NCBI GenBank assembly: GCA_020543525.1
Contig: JAHYIO010000042.1
Span: 1-64,000, forward strand
Direction of reading: 5' to 3'
Length of the DNA: 64,000 nucleotides
DNA from: Coriolopsis trogii
Lineage: Eukaryota > Basidiomycota > Agaricomycetes > Polyporales > Polyporaceae
Numbering within the stretch: the stretch's first letter is position 1; each line of letters starts with the position of its first letter. The notes below the pieces were generated by a model that saw nothing but the letters and a program-made list of their open reading frames with translations, was not told the DNA's origin and made no database searches. The position numbers and the translations under genes are program-made. Of this stretch, positions 22,437 to 34,270 are shown in pieces.

Positions 22437-24914
22437 ATGGCTGGCCTCATCATCTTGAACCCGATCCACGTCCTTCCCCTCACTTTGCCTCCGTTGTCCC
22501 CCTCCCCTCCTTCATCCGTCACAGCTTTCGGAGACGGCGACACCTGGGACGCCAGTCCTCTCTCTCCTCTGTTCGCAGGACCGCTTTTTCCTTTCACGTC
22601 ATTTGAGACGACTACCCCCGACGCCCTCGTTTTTGCGGGCACAGCGGTATGCGATGATGCACAGCGCCCGTTCATGAGCCCACATTCTTTATCGGCAGAG
22701 GCTAGCTCAGCGCAGCCGCTCACCCAACTTGCCCCATCCCATAGCGACCCCTACATCGACCACGCAAAGTCCGCAAATCACCTCCACCGCCTCACTACGC
22801 CCCCACCTCCGCCCTACGCCATGCACTCTCCTTTAACGTCAACGCACAAGACCCCCCTCTCATCCTATCGCCTTCGGCGATCGGCCAAATCCACGATGTC
22901 CTTCAAGCTTGCGGCGCCCGTTCCCCGCATCTCCTTAGCATCCGTGCTGCAGCATTGGGCCGCGCACGGGTCGCCTTCCCAGCGCGCGCCTACAGGTGGT
23001 GAAGACACGAGCTGCAAGGTGGATGTGGAAATGGAGATGGAAATGGAATGCTGGGAATACGAGTACGAGGATTCCCGTCCTGGGCTCGGACTAATACTGG
23101 GCGGGGGCAGGGCGCAAGGATCGCAAACACGATCGCACGCGCAACCTCATCCCTGTTCGCAGACGCAGACGCAATCTCAGACTCGTCCCAGGTACTCACG
23201 GCGTCTGCGGCGCCTCGCGCCCGCACCTCTTCAGCTCGCGTCCACGCCTCGTACGGCCCTTCGGACGCTCGCCCAGGGCCCCTCCTCGCCAGCCGCCCAG
23301 CTCCCGCCTCCCTCGAGCATATTCGTAGACATTCCGCTCACCGGCAACAGCTCCAAAGGCACGTCCTTTTTCGACCCTGACTGCATCCCTTCTCTCGACC
23401 TGTCCGCCTCCGCCTCCGTACCCCCTTCAGCGGACGCCCGCGCTTCTATTTCGCCCACCAAAGGGTCCACGTCCATGTCCCCCGCGCCGACCTCTCTCGC
23501 GTTCCCTCCCTCCGCCACGCGTACGAGTGCCAGCACACGCCCCCAGGCGCACACTGGCACCGACTCGCATATCACCGCGCATCCTTGTCCCGCCTCCGCC
23601 TCCGCCTCCCAACACGCGCCCCGTCCCCACCCCGAATCCGCCTCCTCCTCTCTGTCGTACGCCGGCATCGACCTGCTCGTCTGGCGCCGCACGGTCTCGC
23701 GCGCGCTCGACAGCCCGCTCTCGCCCATCCCCGCACCCAAGTCCGCGCGCTGCAGCACGCACACCGTGTCCACCGCGATGCTCCACAGCCCGCCGTCGCC
23801 TTCCGCCCCCACCGCCACCGCCACCGCGCTCCGGTCTGCGAACGCGGAGATATGCATCTTCAGCCCGGGGCTCCCCGTGGACGTGCCGCCACCGCCGCCG
23901 CCTCGCGCGGGGCTGGTCGCGCTCCCGGACCTGACGGACGAGCCGTACTCGCCGGTGAGCGATGGCGGCGCGGGGTGGGGGCGCGCGCCGTTTTGTGCGG
24001 ATTTGAGGAGGGATCTGGGCGTTGCGGACCTTGTGGTGCGGGCGGAGAAGTGCGCGGAGACGATCGGGCGTGCGTCTTTCGTGAGTCTTGTCCTTGGTGT
24101 GATGGCGCTTCGTTATGGCATGGCTGACGGGTTTGTGGTGCGCGCAGTCGTTGAGGTCGTGCAGCCTGCTGAGAGAGCCGGAGGCGATCGCCGCCTTGTG
24201 CGATAGGCTGGGGCAGGCGTTCGTGTCGGTGCAGCGCGCGCTTGAGGCTACTCCGAGCGAGTACGTCGTGGACGGGTCTGAGAAGAAGCGGGACTGGTAT
24301 ACGAAGCATTGGGATACCATCGACTCCTTGACAAAGTCAGTTTTCTTCTTGCTCTGTACACGCCGTGAAACGCAATGATGCTGACCTATGCATGGGGGAT
24401 TTATGCGATCGTAGGAACCTTAACCTCTTCTACCTCCTTGCACGCCAGATCGAGGACCGGCCTCCTAGGATACACAAGCTCGCAGGCCTGCTCGACAAGC
24501 TGGCTATGTACCAGGCCAAGTTCGCTGATCTCGCGCGCAGGATAACGGTACGTCCGTCATGGGTCTCTCTACTTGCTAGATAGGTATTGACGGGAACCTT
24601 CCTGTCAGATCTCGCTCGAGAAGCTCCGTCTGATGAACCTAAGGTCCGAGCTCGCGGCGGGGCGTACACGGCCACACGAGGATCACGGCCGTGGCGGGAA
24701 CGTCTACGACCGCAACTTCAACAGTCGTGCGGCGCGGCAGGACGGCCGCGCCCGTCGGCGGGATATGAGGGACGAGATCCGGCGGGTGCGGGGCACCATC
24801 CGCACGATGCGCGAACGCCTGCAAGAAGATGGCTTGCCATTGCAAGACGAGAACGTGGCGGTCTCGTCTTCCGTCCGTGATGGCGATAGGACGGGGAAGG
24901 CGAGGCTGGGTTGA
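22437..24914 (+). CDS. Low-complexity protein with helical C-terminus, unknown
   Basis: Four exons (22437-24080, 24148-24335, 24415-24547, 24609-24914) join in phase to 756 residues. The first 500 residues are Pro/Ser/Thr/Ala-rich with Gln-Thr-Gln repeats and look disordered, apart from an acidic EMEMEMECWEYEYED patch. From about residue 515 the protein becomes regular and charged: DLVVRAEKCAETIG, LLREPEAIAALCDRLGQAF, KHWDTIDSLTK, LFYLLARQIEDRP, LAGLLDKLAMYQAKFADL, LEKLRLMNLRSELAAG and EIRRVRGTIRTMRERLQ. This predicts a coiled-coil C-terminal third of a cytoskeletal or scaffold kind. I do not recognise the family. Strong codon bias toward G/C at third positions explains the long antisense frames over it. 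Confidence 0.72.
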
Positions 24915-25341
24915 GGATGGACGGTTCAATTTGGATGAGTTGCTTTCTTTTGACGTAGTCTGCCTCCTGCCAGGAGGATGAACGACGTCCTCGCGCCTAG
25001 AGCACACGACCTCGCTCGGCCATATCAGGCTGCGAGTCAGGACTCAGCACTCGAGTTGGAGGGTTCGGACATTGTAGAGGCCCGACCGACCAGCGGTGCT
25101 CTCTTTCTGTTCTTGGTGATGTTGATGATGATTCGTATGTTGTGCCACGACCTCACGACCCCGTGCGCATGGGGCGTTGCCCTGCGCCGAGGTCAACGCC
25201 ATATTGTATCGGTAGGATGTGTAGTTGTAACTGTGTCTCGTAATCTCGTGCTGTACATTTGCTTTGCATTCCTTGAACTCTATGATGGAAATGCATATGT
25301 TCCTCTGGCATGCACTGCACGTTGATAGCTCTCATATCCTT
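24915..25341. other. 3' flank, no gene
   Basis: Sequence between the preceding stop and the left end of the transposon. No convincing frame. Confidence 0.5.
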
Positions 25342-26200
25342 TGGGGACGGGCAGCGCCCGCTTTACCGAGCTAGCCGGCGTCCAGGCGTCTATGACCTCG
25401 GTTGACCTCGGCTACAGCAGAGATAATCTTTTCGGCGTCTGCCACTGCTGTGAGTTATCTCGAGCACACGGCATTCTTCGGCACGCTATTGCGCCACTGT
25501 AAGCGAGACGAGCGATGGTACATACCTTGTAAACCAGATCCCTGTGTCTTTTCTCTCTTGATATCCTATGCTAAGAGTTCTATCGATTCCTATGTATGTA
25601 CTCTACAACTATCCTGAGCCGATTCAGACAGGAACCCTTCAGCGTAAAGATATTGAGTATACCAGAATGCCCCTGTTTAGGCGCCCATAACTCGAGCTCT
25701 ACATGCATGTATCTCGCATCGAATTCTCGGGCTCGGACATATAATCAGTGTAGAAGTAAATGTTAGAGCATACTTCTGTGATATTTCTTACTCTATATCC
25801 TTCTACGAGCTACCTCAGACATGTGGATGGCCCAGCTTCCCGCTCTACATTGTTGCAAAGTAGGTGAATGCTGGCTTTGTGTGTGTACATGGAAATACCT
25901 CTCATAGACTACCGTTGAAGGCCTGGGACCTTATGTGTATGTAATATCCATCCCCGCGGACAATTTGACTATGCATACAACATGCGGAGACAGTGTTGTG
26001 AGCGTATGCAGTTATGCAGCTCTCAGCCACAGACCATCCAAATTGATCGGTTAGCCGTCGGAGTTTGATTCGAGAGAGGTCTCTGAGTGGCCTAATCTCG
26101 GTTAGATGACCTGCGAAGAGTTATCAGCTTTCGTCGCGATATCTGTGCGCGCTTGGACCCGTGCGAACTGGACGCCGGCTAGCGGGCGCTGCCCGTCCCC
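25342..26200. mobile_element. Non-autonomous TIR DNA transposon (8-bp TSD)
   Basis: The ends are inverted copies of each other. The left end, 25343-25362 plus 25373-25385, matches the reverse complement of the right end, 26168-26200, over all 33 positions once a 10-nt insertion at 25363-25372 is removed. The outermost 20 bases begin GGGGACGGGC. Both flanks carry ATATCCTT (25334-25341 and 26201-26208), an 8-bp target site duplication. No transposase frame lies between the ends (about 860 bp), so this is a deletion derivative or MITE. An 8-bp duplication fits hAT, P, or the KDZ elements common in basidiomycetes; I cannot choose among them. Moving each boundary by one base, because of the shared T/A, is possible. 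Confidence 0.88.
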
Positions 26201-26208
26201 ATATCCTT

Positions 26209-27021
26209 GATGTCCGATGAAATCCGAGCAGAGCGTCAAAGCCCGCCGTCTACTCCATATGGTAATGCGCACGGACCAACCGCATCATTGCCTGCCCTGA
26301 ACTCACCGCCGTATATAAAGGGCCCACCCTGCTTCCTTGCTTCCTCAGAACATACTCAGCTAGGATCTATTTTATAGGTACTAACTCGAGTCTCGCATGT
26401 TTACACATGCCACATCCTTCATATCCAGTCGATGACACCCACGCCCGCTCGTACAACCGAGAACATGGCCGCCTTGCTGCGGCCTCGAGGACGTTTGGCA
26501 CTTCGCTCCGTGCGGCTCTTCGGAGTCGCACTGCGTTGGGTCAGCGAGCCGGGCGTATGTCTGATGGATTACTTCTCTCATGTATTCTGTAATAGTTCGC
26601 GAATACAGCATACTTTCATAATTACACACTGTTTGAATCCCGTGTGTTCCCTGCCGCATCTGTGAAAATTTGCACCTGGATGTGCTTTGTGTGTGTGCTT
26701 CACAATGTTCTGCCATGGATTATGTTTCATGCCAATTGTCTTGCAATTCCATGTACGTGATGAGTGTTCGTGGTGAGTATGATGTTGTCTCATAATTGCG
26801 CCTGAACTGAAACCGCCAAGTTGCAACGACCTGAAGGAAGCATGACAATGCTCCCGAGGAGGCCGGATGTCTAAACCATCAAATATTGGGAGCCGTCCAT
26901 GAGACCAACAGTTCTCTCTACAACGAATCCTATTCCCCACGGTCCTCATAGTACGTTCTTTTTGGTGTTACATACTGTGGACAATCATCTTGACGTTGGA
27001 CCACATAGCTGAGCATTATCA
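26209..27021. other. Intergenic with orphan TATA promoter
   Basis: Begins right after the transposon. Apart from a TATA-like box (listed separately), no gene is evident before the hydrolase at 27022. Confidence 0.45.
26312..26320 (+). promoter_or_regulatory. TATA box candidate without clear gene
   Basis: TATATAAAG in a typical CT-rich core promoter context (GCCGTATATAAAGGGCCC followed by pyrimidine-rich sequence and TCAG). The only frame close downstream, at 26407, is short and unconvincing; the hydrolase ATG is 700 bp away. It may serve a lost gene or an unannotated transcript. Confidence 0.35.
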
Positions 27022-29237
27022 ATGAAGAAACTCCTTTCTGCGGCATTGTGGTGGGCAGCAACCTCAGGGAAGCTGTCAACCTCACAAGCACCACTCGCTG
27101 TGTCCTACGGCACACCGCACAAAATCATCACACCGGCTGTTTCTTCCTTGGTGAACGAGGTCATTGACCGCACAAGCATACCCGGACTCTCTATTGGCAC
27201 CGTGCAGCTCGGCCCGATTCATGAGCCCGTCGTGCAGTTCTCAGCTTGGGGAAACCGTACAGAAGATGGTGATGAGTTGACGCCGAACGTAAGAGCCGCG
27301 TTGGGAACAGGCTAGAGTCTGATCAGTACTCACCTTCAGGCATGCACATCACAGGCGTTGTTCGCGATGGCATCGTGTTCGAAGGCATTTCTCGTGACGG
27401 CCGTTGGCCTCCTTATTGACGACTATGCACATGGTCGCAACGCGACGCCTCTCCCAGGAGGGATGGCACACTTTGACTGGGATACCAAAGTCCGCGATCT
27501 GCTCCCTGGAGAATGGGGCATGAGCGACGATTGGGCAGAGAAGAAACTCAGCCTGCGCGATGCCTTCTCGCATGTTTCCGGAATGCCGAGGTGCGTCTAG
27601 GTGACGTTGCGTACATACGATCCTCCGATAGTTTGCGCCAAGTCACTGACTATCGTACCATGCATGCACCTCACAGACACGACTACGCATATAGGCCAGG
27701 GGACACTACAGACGACATAGTCCGGAGGCTGCACCACCTCCCGGACGCCTTCGAGCTGCGCGAGCGCTTCGCGTACAACAACCACGTTCGTCTCCCTTAA
27801 ATTCCAGTGCAACCTAATTACGTTCTGAATTTTCTCTCGATGAAACGCCAGATGTTCATGATGGGTGCCCACCTCGTCTCCAAGCTGGCGGGCATACCGT
27901 ATGCGACCTTCGTCGAGGCGCGCATCTTCACGCCCCTCAACATGACTGCTACTACATTCTCGCCGTCCGCGGCCGCCAAAACGGGAATGCTCACACAGAC
28001 TTGGACGGAAACGAATGACGGCCGCTTGCGTCGGATCCCGTTCTGGTTCTCGGACGAGGTCGCGACGCTCTTCGCGGGGGCTGGAGGCATCATCTCCAGT
28101 GCGGACGATATGGTGCGTGCTCATCTCGCACTTTTGTATCGGATGCATCTTGGTTGTGCTGACGTCGAAGGACGGACGGCCAGGTCAAATGGATCGCTAT
28201 GCTGCTCAACGGAGGTGTCGACCCGCACACGAACGTCACCGTCGTCCCTCCCTCAGTGATCGCGGAGACGACCGCTGCGCGCACGGTCTTCAGCGGGGTC
28301 GGTGCAGGGCCGATATCGCTCATCGGGTACGGTATGGGCTGGTTCAGGATGTCCTACAGGGGCCATGAAGTGCGTAAGCCCTTCTCCCCCCTGCGCGTTA
28401 ACAACTAACTATCTGCTCACGCGCCGGGCTTCGCTTTTGCGATAGGTGGTCTGGCACTTCGGTGCAATCCCGGGCTTCTCGCTCCTCGTCGCCCTGCTAC
28501 CTAGCGACCACTTTGGGGCGGTCATCCTCGCGAACGTCGACGAGAAGCTCCCCGACAACCTCGCAGTCCTCTACCGGCTCATCGACGAAGCCCTCAGTCT
28601 TGGCCCATTGGATCAGGCTGATCGTCCTTGGCCCGACCCATCCAAGGTTGTCCCCTTCCCACCACCGGGAGCGCTCGCAGCCCGCGGCGCGGAGGGCACA
28701 AGCGTCACAGACGAGCAGGCACACCAGTCGGGGCGCCCCCCGCTCTCTCGTCCTCTGGAAGAATACGCGGGGACGTACCAGGACGGGATGTACGGCAACA
28801 TCACGCTCTGCGCCCCCTCGAGCACGTCCCCCACCTGCGTGCACGTGCGCGCCACATTCGCCGCCGTCGACGCCGCTAGCACCTCTGCTTCTGCCTCCAC
28901 CGCTGCGCCAGACGTCGACAGCGACCGCCCGGCCCTCCTCCTCGGGGCCTGGCCGCGCGTCTGGTCGTCGCACATGCGCCTGCGGCACGTCCACGGAGAC
29001 AGCTTCGCGGCGACGTTCCCCCACCTCTTCACGCACGGGTATGGGCGCGAGCGCGCGCCGTTCGAGTTCCTGGACTCGCAGCTCAGCTTTGGGCGGGCCG
29101 AGTTCGTCGTCCGCGGGGACGACGGGCGCGTTGAGGGGTTTGCGCTGGTCACGGACGAGCTGGCCGCGGGTGCGCGTGCGAGGCGGGGTTTGGGGCTGAG
29201 GGAGATCGGGGACGCGTGGTTCGTCAAGGTCGAGTGA
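27022..29237 (+). CDS. Secreted beta-lactamase-fold serine hydrolase
   Basis: Member of the serine beta-lactamase-like / penicillin-binding superfamily (class C, LACTB, esterase EstB type). Such fungal proteins hydrolyse esters or peptides; the substrate is unknown. Six exons (27022-27288, 27355-27590, 27677-27785, 27852-28112, 28184-28369, 28446-29237) give 616 residues in phase. The N-terminus MKKLLSAALWWAATSG is a signal peptide. The catalytic SxxK is SCSK in FAMASCSKAF (exon 2), the YxN motif is YNN in ERFAYNNH (exon 3/4), and the HxG-type third motif is HFGAIPGF (start of exon 6). All three are intact. A C-terminal beta-rich extension with EYAGTY and EFLDSQLSFG resembles the lipocalin-like tail of these proteins. 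A long antisense frame over exon 6 is a composition shadow. Confidence 0.86.
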
Positions 29238-29549
29238 GACACTCGCGTCGGCTTGAGCTCTCTCGAGGTTGGTAGCGATTCTCTCGGCCTGGCACTCCGT
29301 TTCAGAACGGGGATGAGGCCTGGAGCTGCTGGCGCTGCGCTTCGGGGCAAGTGGGTGTGTCCAAACGAGTGTATTACAGACCACGGGTATAAGAGCAAAA
29401 ACAGCGTAACCGAAATCCACCACTGATCGTACACACACACACACGCACTTCCGACGGGACCCTCCGAACAGAGCAGAATACAACACCCGTGGGCGGGCAA
29501 GACACAAACGGTGGGACACAGACAGGCGGCAGGGTGGCGTGGCCGGCTG
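29238..29549. other. 3' region between convergent genes, AC microsatellite
   Basis: Convergent 3' flanks. A short (AC)n microsatellite lies at about 29431-29446. No gene is supported. Confidence 0.5.
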
Positions 29550-31966
29550 TCATACAGCGCCGTATGCTTGGCGGGTCTGACGCTTGACGTACCATTGTTT
29601 TCTGCCATGCCCGTCCATGATGTCTGCATGTCGCCAACGCGGATGGGGCCGTCCATGCGGATCCGGGCGCGGGCGCGGGCGCGATGCGTACGCACGCGTG
29701 AGAGAAGGAGCACAGAGGAGCACACGGTCAGCCGCAGCGCGCAGAACAACGCAACAGGACGGATACGCACCGATCGGGGACGTGAAGTTGTGCAAGAACG
29801 GGTGGACGCCGTTCAGCAGGTCGTCATGCGCCGCGAGCGCCTGCTGGGTGAGGCGCGTGGGCGACGTCGACTGGACGTGGCCCTGGATGATGCGCCCGGA
29901 GGAGACGCGGCGGTTCGGGGCGAAGACGGGCGAGGGGCTCGACGGGTTCGAGCGCGGGACCTCCTCGTCCAGGTCGAGCGACAGCTGGCGCTTTGCGCTC
30001 GCGGAGATCGAGGGCGCGTCGTTGGGGCCCTTGTCACCCGGGTGCGCGCTCAGGCTGGGCGCGTTGCCGGCGTCGGAGAGCGCAGAGGAGAGGCGCTTGT
30101 GCGTGTCGAGCTCCGAGTAGTGCGAGTCGCCGCGGCCGAACCGGGAGTGGGACTTTTCGCGCGTGGCGTGGCGGGATTGGATCTCGCCTTCGACCGAACG
30201 GGGGAAGAATATCTGGGTGGGAGTGGGTCAGCGGTTTCGATGTAGGAGGTAGCGGATGCGAGACGTACAAGGAGTGTGATTGCAGAGGAAATGACACAGC
30301 CAACCCCTGAGAGGCAGGCTAAGAGCTCGGTCCAGAATCTATGCAGGACATGAGTATCTGAAACTATGCAGTGGGGCCGGTCACGACTCACGGGCTTTCA
30401 TTGACATGCTGGTGTGGACGGACTCCATCGATAGCAAGAATCATGAGCGGTGCGACAAAAAGGAAGCGGAACACGACCCGGATGCAGTTGAGCTCGTGGA
30501 ACGTCGTGAGGCGCACAATAGTACCAGTGTCCACACCGCTCTTTTTCTACATCCAGAGGTGAGCAGGGCTGACAGACAGAGGGATACAAGGCTCACCAAG
30601 TTCTTGATGAAATCAGGGAATGCCCAGAGAATAGGCATAAACCACAGTGTTAGGGACATGCTGCCCAAGCTCCCCGCCAAGAAGGTGAAGGCTTCGCACT
30701 GTTGAGATGTGAGTACTCTTGGAAAAGAGAGAGGAAGAGCGCAAACGACCTTGAGTGGATCAGCCCGCGTGAAGATCGTGACCAGAGGCATATACGTGAG
30801 GGCAATCACAGAGCCGACGATCCAAGTCCTGAAATACAAGCTACGGAACCAGTCCTGCTGTACCGAGCCGGAGTTGACGAGGAAGAGCCAGAAGCAGAGT
30901 TCTTCCAAGTGTGTTACCCTGTCACATCTCAGCGATAGTGTGGCAGAACGATCGTCCGAACGCACTCACATCTCGAGACTCCATGAGATAGTGAAGAGCA
31001 AGTAGAACGGGAGGATGGCGTCTTTGTGTGTTTGTGACCACATTTGCCAAGGTCGAGGGACGACTAGACGACGCTCAGGTATACGGACGGGGCGAATGGT
31101 GATAGATATCACTCACTGCCAAAAGTCGGGAGATCCACGAAGCCTTCTTGGTACTTGATAATCGCGAACCCGATCGCATACGTTATGATACCTGGTACGC
31201 TCAACAGGTATGTATACTGAGGACTATCCTCAGTTCCCGTTCCCAGATGCGTGGACGGCGCAGAAGAGACGTACTGTCATGAGTCGCTTGAACGCTCCGG
31301 CGTATGGTCCATTGTTGAGTCTGAACAGGGTGAGCACAGATCCTGGCGCTCTTGTGCAGAACGGCGTACCTGAGGCACTTGAACCGATCGAACTTCCACA
31401 AGTGGAAAACCAGGAAGGCTCCAAGCTAGGCAACGCCTGTGAGCGACAAAGTGTGGCGAGGACAGAAGTCACTGCGACTTACGAGAGAGGTCAAGATAGA
31501 CCAGACGAGATACGTTGCCGGAGTCGTGTGGGACATGGTGTGGATTAACTAGACCAAGACAAATACCAAAAGTACTGCAAGGCATCGGTAAGATACTGCA
31601 TAGGGAGGAACAGGTGGCGGCAGGTGGCGGACAGCAATGAAATCACAAATTGGACATGATCTGCAATAGCAGCTGCTTCGGCTGTGTTCTGCGGGGTTCT
31701 CGCCACTTTCCTGAGGTGGAGGAGTTACTCACATAGATAGGCTCTCAGGCGCTACGGAGTAGCTCTGGAGTGAAGGCAAGACGAACGTCGAAAGGTCGTG
31801 GAAGGTGGTGAGCGAGGGCGCAGCTGGGGATGTTCCATCGAATGTTGGGGGTAATATGTCCTGGGCCTTCGTCGTCGGACAGGGCTGCACATGGTCTCCA
31901 TCAGACGAGCGATCAAATGGTGACGCTCACCATACCAAACTTACTCCTTGCAGAGGCCGAGATCAT
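29550..31966 (-). CDS. Polytopic membrane protein, 13 exons, in-frame TAG
   Basis: An unrecognised multi-TM protein. Thirteen short exons (31966-31931, 31884-31733, 31595-31483, 31436-31370, 31320-31275, 31216-31117, 31063-30970, 30918-30750, 30698-30597, 30546-30392, 30338-30269, 30212-29771, 29623-29550) keep a single frame of 540 codons. The N-terminus includes FHDLSTFVLPSLQSY. TM segments include LGAFLVFHLW, LLSVPGIITYAIGFAI, ILPFYLLFTISW, LCFWLFLVNSG, TWIVGSVIALTYMPLVTIF, LGSMSLTLWFMPILWAF, VVFRFLFVAPLMILAI and ACLSGVGCVISSAITLL. A Ser-rich cytoplasmic tail ends in KRQTRQAYGAV. Exon 4 contains TAG (plus 31426-31428) between VA and LGAF, where Trp would fit. Either the gene is newly inactivated, or translation starts at a downstream ATG in exon 3 with a shifted acceptor. 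Confidence 0.62.
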
Positions 31967-32454
31967 CTTGGTTCCCGGTCCCCGAGAGCCACGCGGTGCC
32001 ATGCATCATGTGCTGAGGATGATTCTGTCAGATTTGGTGCTCCGTTGCTTCGTGGCTCCATTCGTGCAGAGTCATCGCCGCATACGAGATTGAAGTCTTG
32101 AACGAAGGCTGCGACACACGCTGAGCGGTCGCACGCGTCGGAGGTCCGACTGCATCAGACTACATCCGGGCTCGGTGATATACACACGGGATGATCGCAA
32201 AGGCCAAAGTGGCCGCTGTGGCCAGTTGCTGTGGACACTGGAAGGTGTCTCGCTACCGACCTAGCGTTACTGGTGATCGCCGAGTACGTTTCAGGTTGAG
32301 ATGACGGGATCCTGAACATCGTTGATGGTGAGAGACCGGGCGCCAAGGTTGGCATCAAAAACCGTCCCAAAGAGGAAGAAATAGCCGAGATGTCGAATCT
32401 GCAACTTCAACGCCATCCACAACTTTCATCTCATCCCTCTTCTCCGAAACTGTA
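31967..32454. other. Divergent promoter region, no gene
   Basis: Lies between the membrane-protein gene (minus) and YAR1 (plus). Nothing further is seen. Confidence 0.45.
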
Positions 32455-33101
32455 ATGTCCCTGTCATCGCCAGCAGGAGAAGATATCGAAGAGCTGCTGC
32501 TCTCATGCAGATATGGTGACCTCGAGGACATTCGTCTCTTCGTCGAAAAATTTGGTCCCGACCCCCTCTCCACCGCGCGGGACGACAACGGGAATACCAT
32601 CTTGCACATGGTCGCCGCGAATGGACATACAGGTTCGCCTATTTACTTCCGCACCGCAGCACTCGGACACGGAGACACAGCATGCTGACATGCGGAAGGT
32701 GTTCATCAGACGCCCTAGACTATCTTCTTCCCCGCGTACCGACGTCTCTTCTCTCGGCGCGGAACAACGCAGGCTCGACACCACTGCACTGGGCTGCGCT
32801 CAACAGCCACCTTGCCGTTGCGCAGAAGCTCGTTCAGTTCCCGGGAGGACCCGGTGTTGGTCTCATCGATATCAAAAACTCAACCGGTCGTTCCCCCCTC
32901 GGAGAGGCCGAAAACGCGGGATGGGAGGAAGGCGCAAGGTGGTTTGTCGAGGTTATGAACCTCGATGAAAGCGCCAAGGGTGAAGAAGAGCTGCAGCCAG
33001 CCGAGGGCGTCGGCAATATCGAAGTCGAGATCCAGGACGCCGAGGGGCAAGTTGCCAAAATGACGCTCGAGCAGGGCGCGTCGAGTACTAGCAGCAGTTA
33101 G
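32455..33101 (+). CDS. YAR1: Ankyrin-repeat chaperone Yar1 (Rps3 chaperone)
   Basis: Yar1 binds newly made ribosomal protein Rps3 (uS3), keeps it soluble and escorts it to the nucleus for 40S assembly. Two exons (32455-32632, 32710-33101) join as ANGHT-DALDYLL, giving 189 residues, close to the 200 of yeast. The order matches Yar1: an N-terminal helix pair with SCRYGDLEDI, ankyrin repeat DDNGNTILHMVAANGH, repeat NNAGSTPLHWAALNSH, then NSTGRSPLGEAENAGWEEGA, corresponding to yeast HDAIFEAENSGKEEV. An acidic tail rich in Glu and Ser follows. The intron uses donor GTTCGC, less usual than GTRNGT. Confidence 0.88.
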
Positions 33102-34270
33102 AAAAATTTTCCAAGTCATGACAATATGGTGAGCTCGACGTGGCTTGCTTTGCAATGACTCTGCGTCCGATGGAACGTGTGCTGACGCCAACGTTCCCAG
33201 TTGTAGATCATCTCAAATGTATCAGGTACCGTGTACGCCGAGGCTATGGCTGTAGCAATATTACAGGGCGATCTTCCCTCCACCCTGGCTACGATGCGCG
33301 TTACCATGCTGTACCCATACCCACTCAGCGGTTGAGTCAGTCCGGGGATGGAGATCGGGGCCAGGGGTCGATTGGGTTAAGATCAAGCATAACGATCCAG
33401 GGTAACACACAGCCCATCATCGAGTTCTCGGAGACGTACTTCCCGGTACCGTTCCTGTTTCCCAGACATCCTCCAGGACTGCCCCCAACCGCAGGAAGTT
33501 TTCCTCCCCGACATGGAAGCTTGGTACGTGATTGCTTTGACTCCTAATAGGGTACAGCCTTCGGAACTCACTCATGAATGCAGTGGCACCACCTTGCTTC
33601 TTGCCAGGAAGAGACGGGGGTTGCCATTTATTATGCGACAGCTATGTTCGGCACATGATATCAGGACGAAACGCTATACAGGTACGTGAGTGCTCGCCGA
33701 AGCGGGATGACCCCATGTCAGGAATCGTTCCTGGCGAACCGACGCTCGAAATAGTACGCAGAGCTTATTCCTCATGAGGCAAGTTCTTAATGCACGTGTG
33801 ACTTGCACAGAACAACAACCCTGACGACGAAGATAAGGTCGTGACGGGCACGGCGGATGGGAAGCATCCGAGGCTTGCGAGAGCTTTTCCGAGACTATAT
33901 GTCCTCTTCTGTTCCATGTAATCATGCACTGACACTGTTGCCTTCTAGCATATGACAGATAAGCCATATGAACGACGCGGTTGCTGTTTTTGCTCGAGGT
34001 TGTGACTTTGAAGGTTCGGTCGTGCAAGCGTACAGCTGACTGGGTATCTGGGGTCGCAGAAATCCATGACACGCAGGTAGTATTTTGCGCGTCTTTGCAG
34101 AAGGAGTACAGATCGGAAGATTGGTTGCATGTCTCGCACGTGAGTAAACTGTAGGCGGGTCCGCCTGGGAATATGAGGAACGAGGCTTATCAGTTTTGAC
34201 AGATTGCATAGCCTTGACCTCACTCCCTGTTGCCTCCCGAACCTCACGCCCGCTCGCAACGTTTATAATG
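33102..34270. other. Decayed stretch, nothing identified
   Basis: Short frames with scattered protein-like pieces (for example QGNTQPIIEFSETYFPVPF near 33400 and DDEDKVVTGTADGKHPRL near 33815), but no continuous gene. It probably contains relics too degraded to name. Confidence 0.4.

Noticed and set aside
23427..24320. Minus-strand frames of 297 and 208 codons
   Set aside because: Antisense shadows of the Pro/Ala-rich coding exon at 22437-24080, consisting mostly of Gly/Arg runs.
28613..29770. Long minus-strand frame of 385 codons
   Set aside because: It lies antisense to the last exon of the beta-lactamase-like gene, is rich in Arg/Ala/Ser as expected from G/C-biased third positions, and shows no family motif. 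Only a short part near 29550-29623 belongs to a real exon in another frame.
29510..30245. Plus-strand frame of 244 codons
   Set aside because: Antisense to exon 12 of the membrane-protein gene, which has correct splice junctions and a plausible tail.
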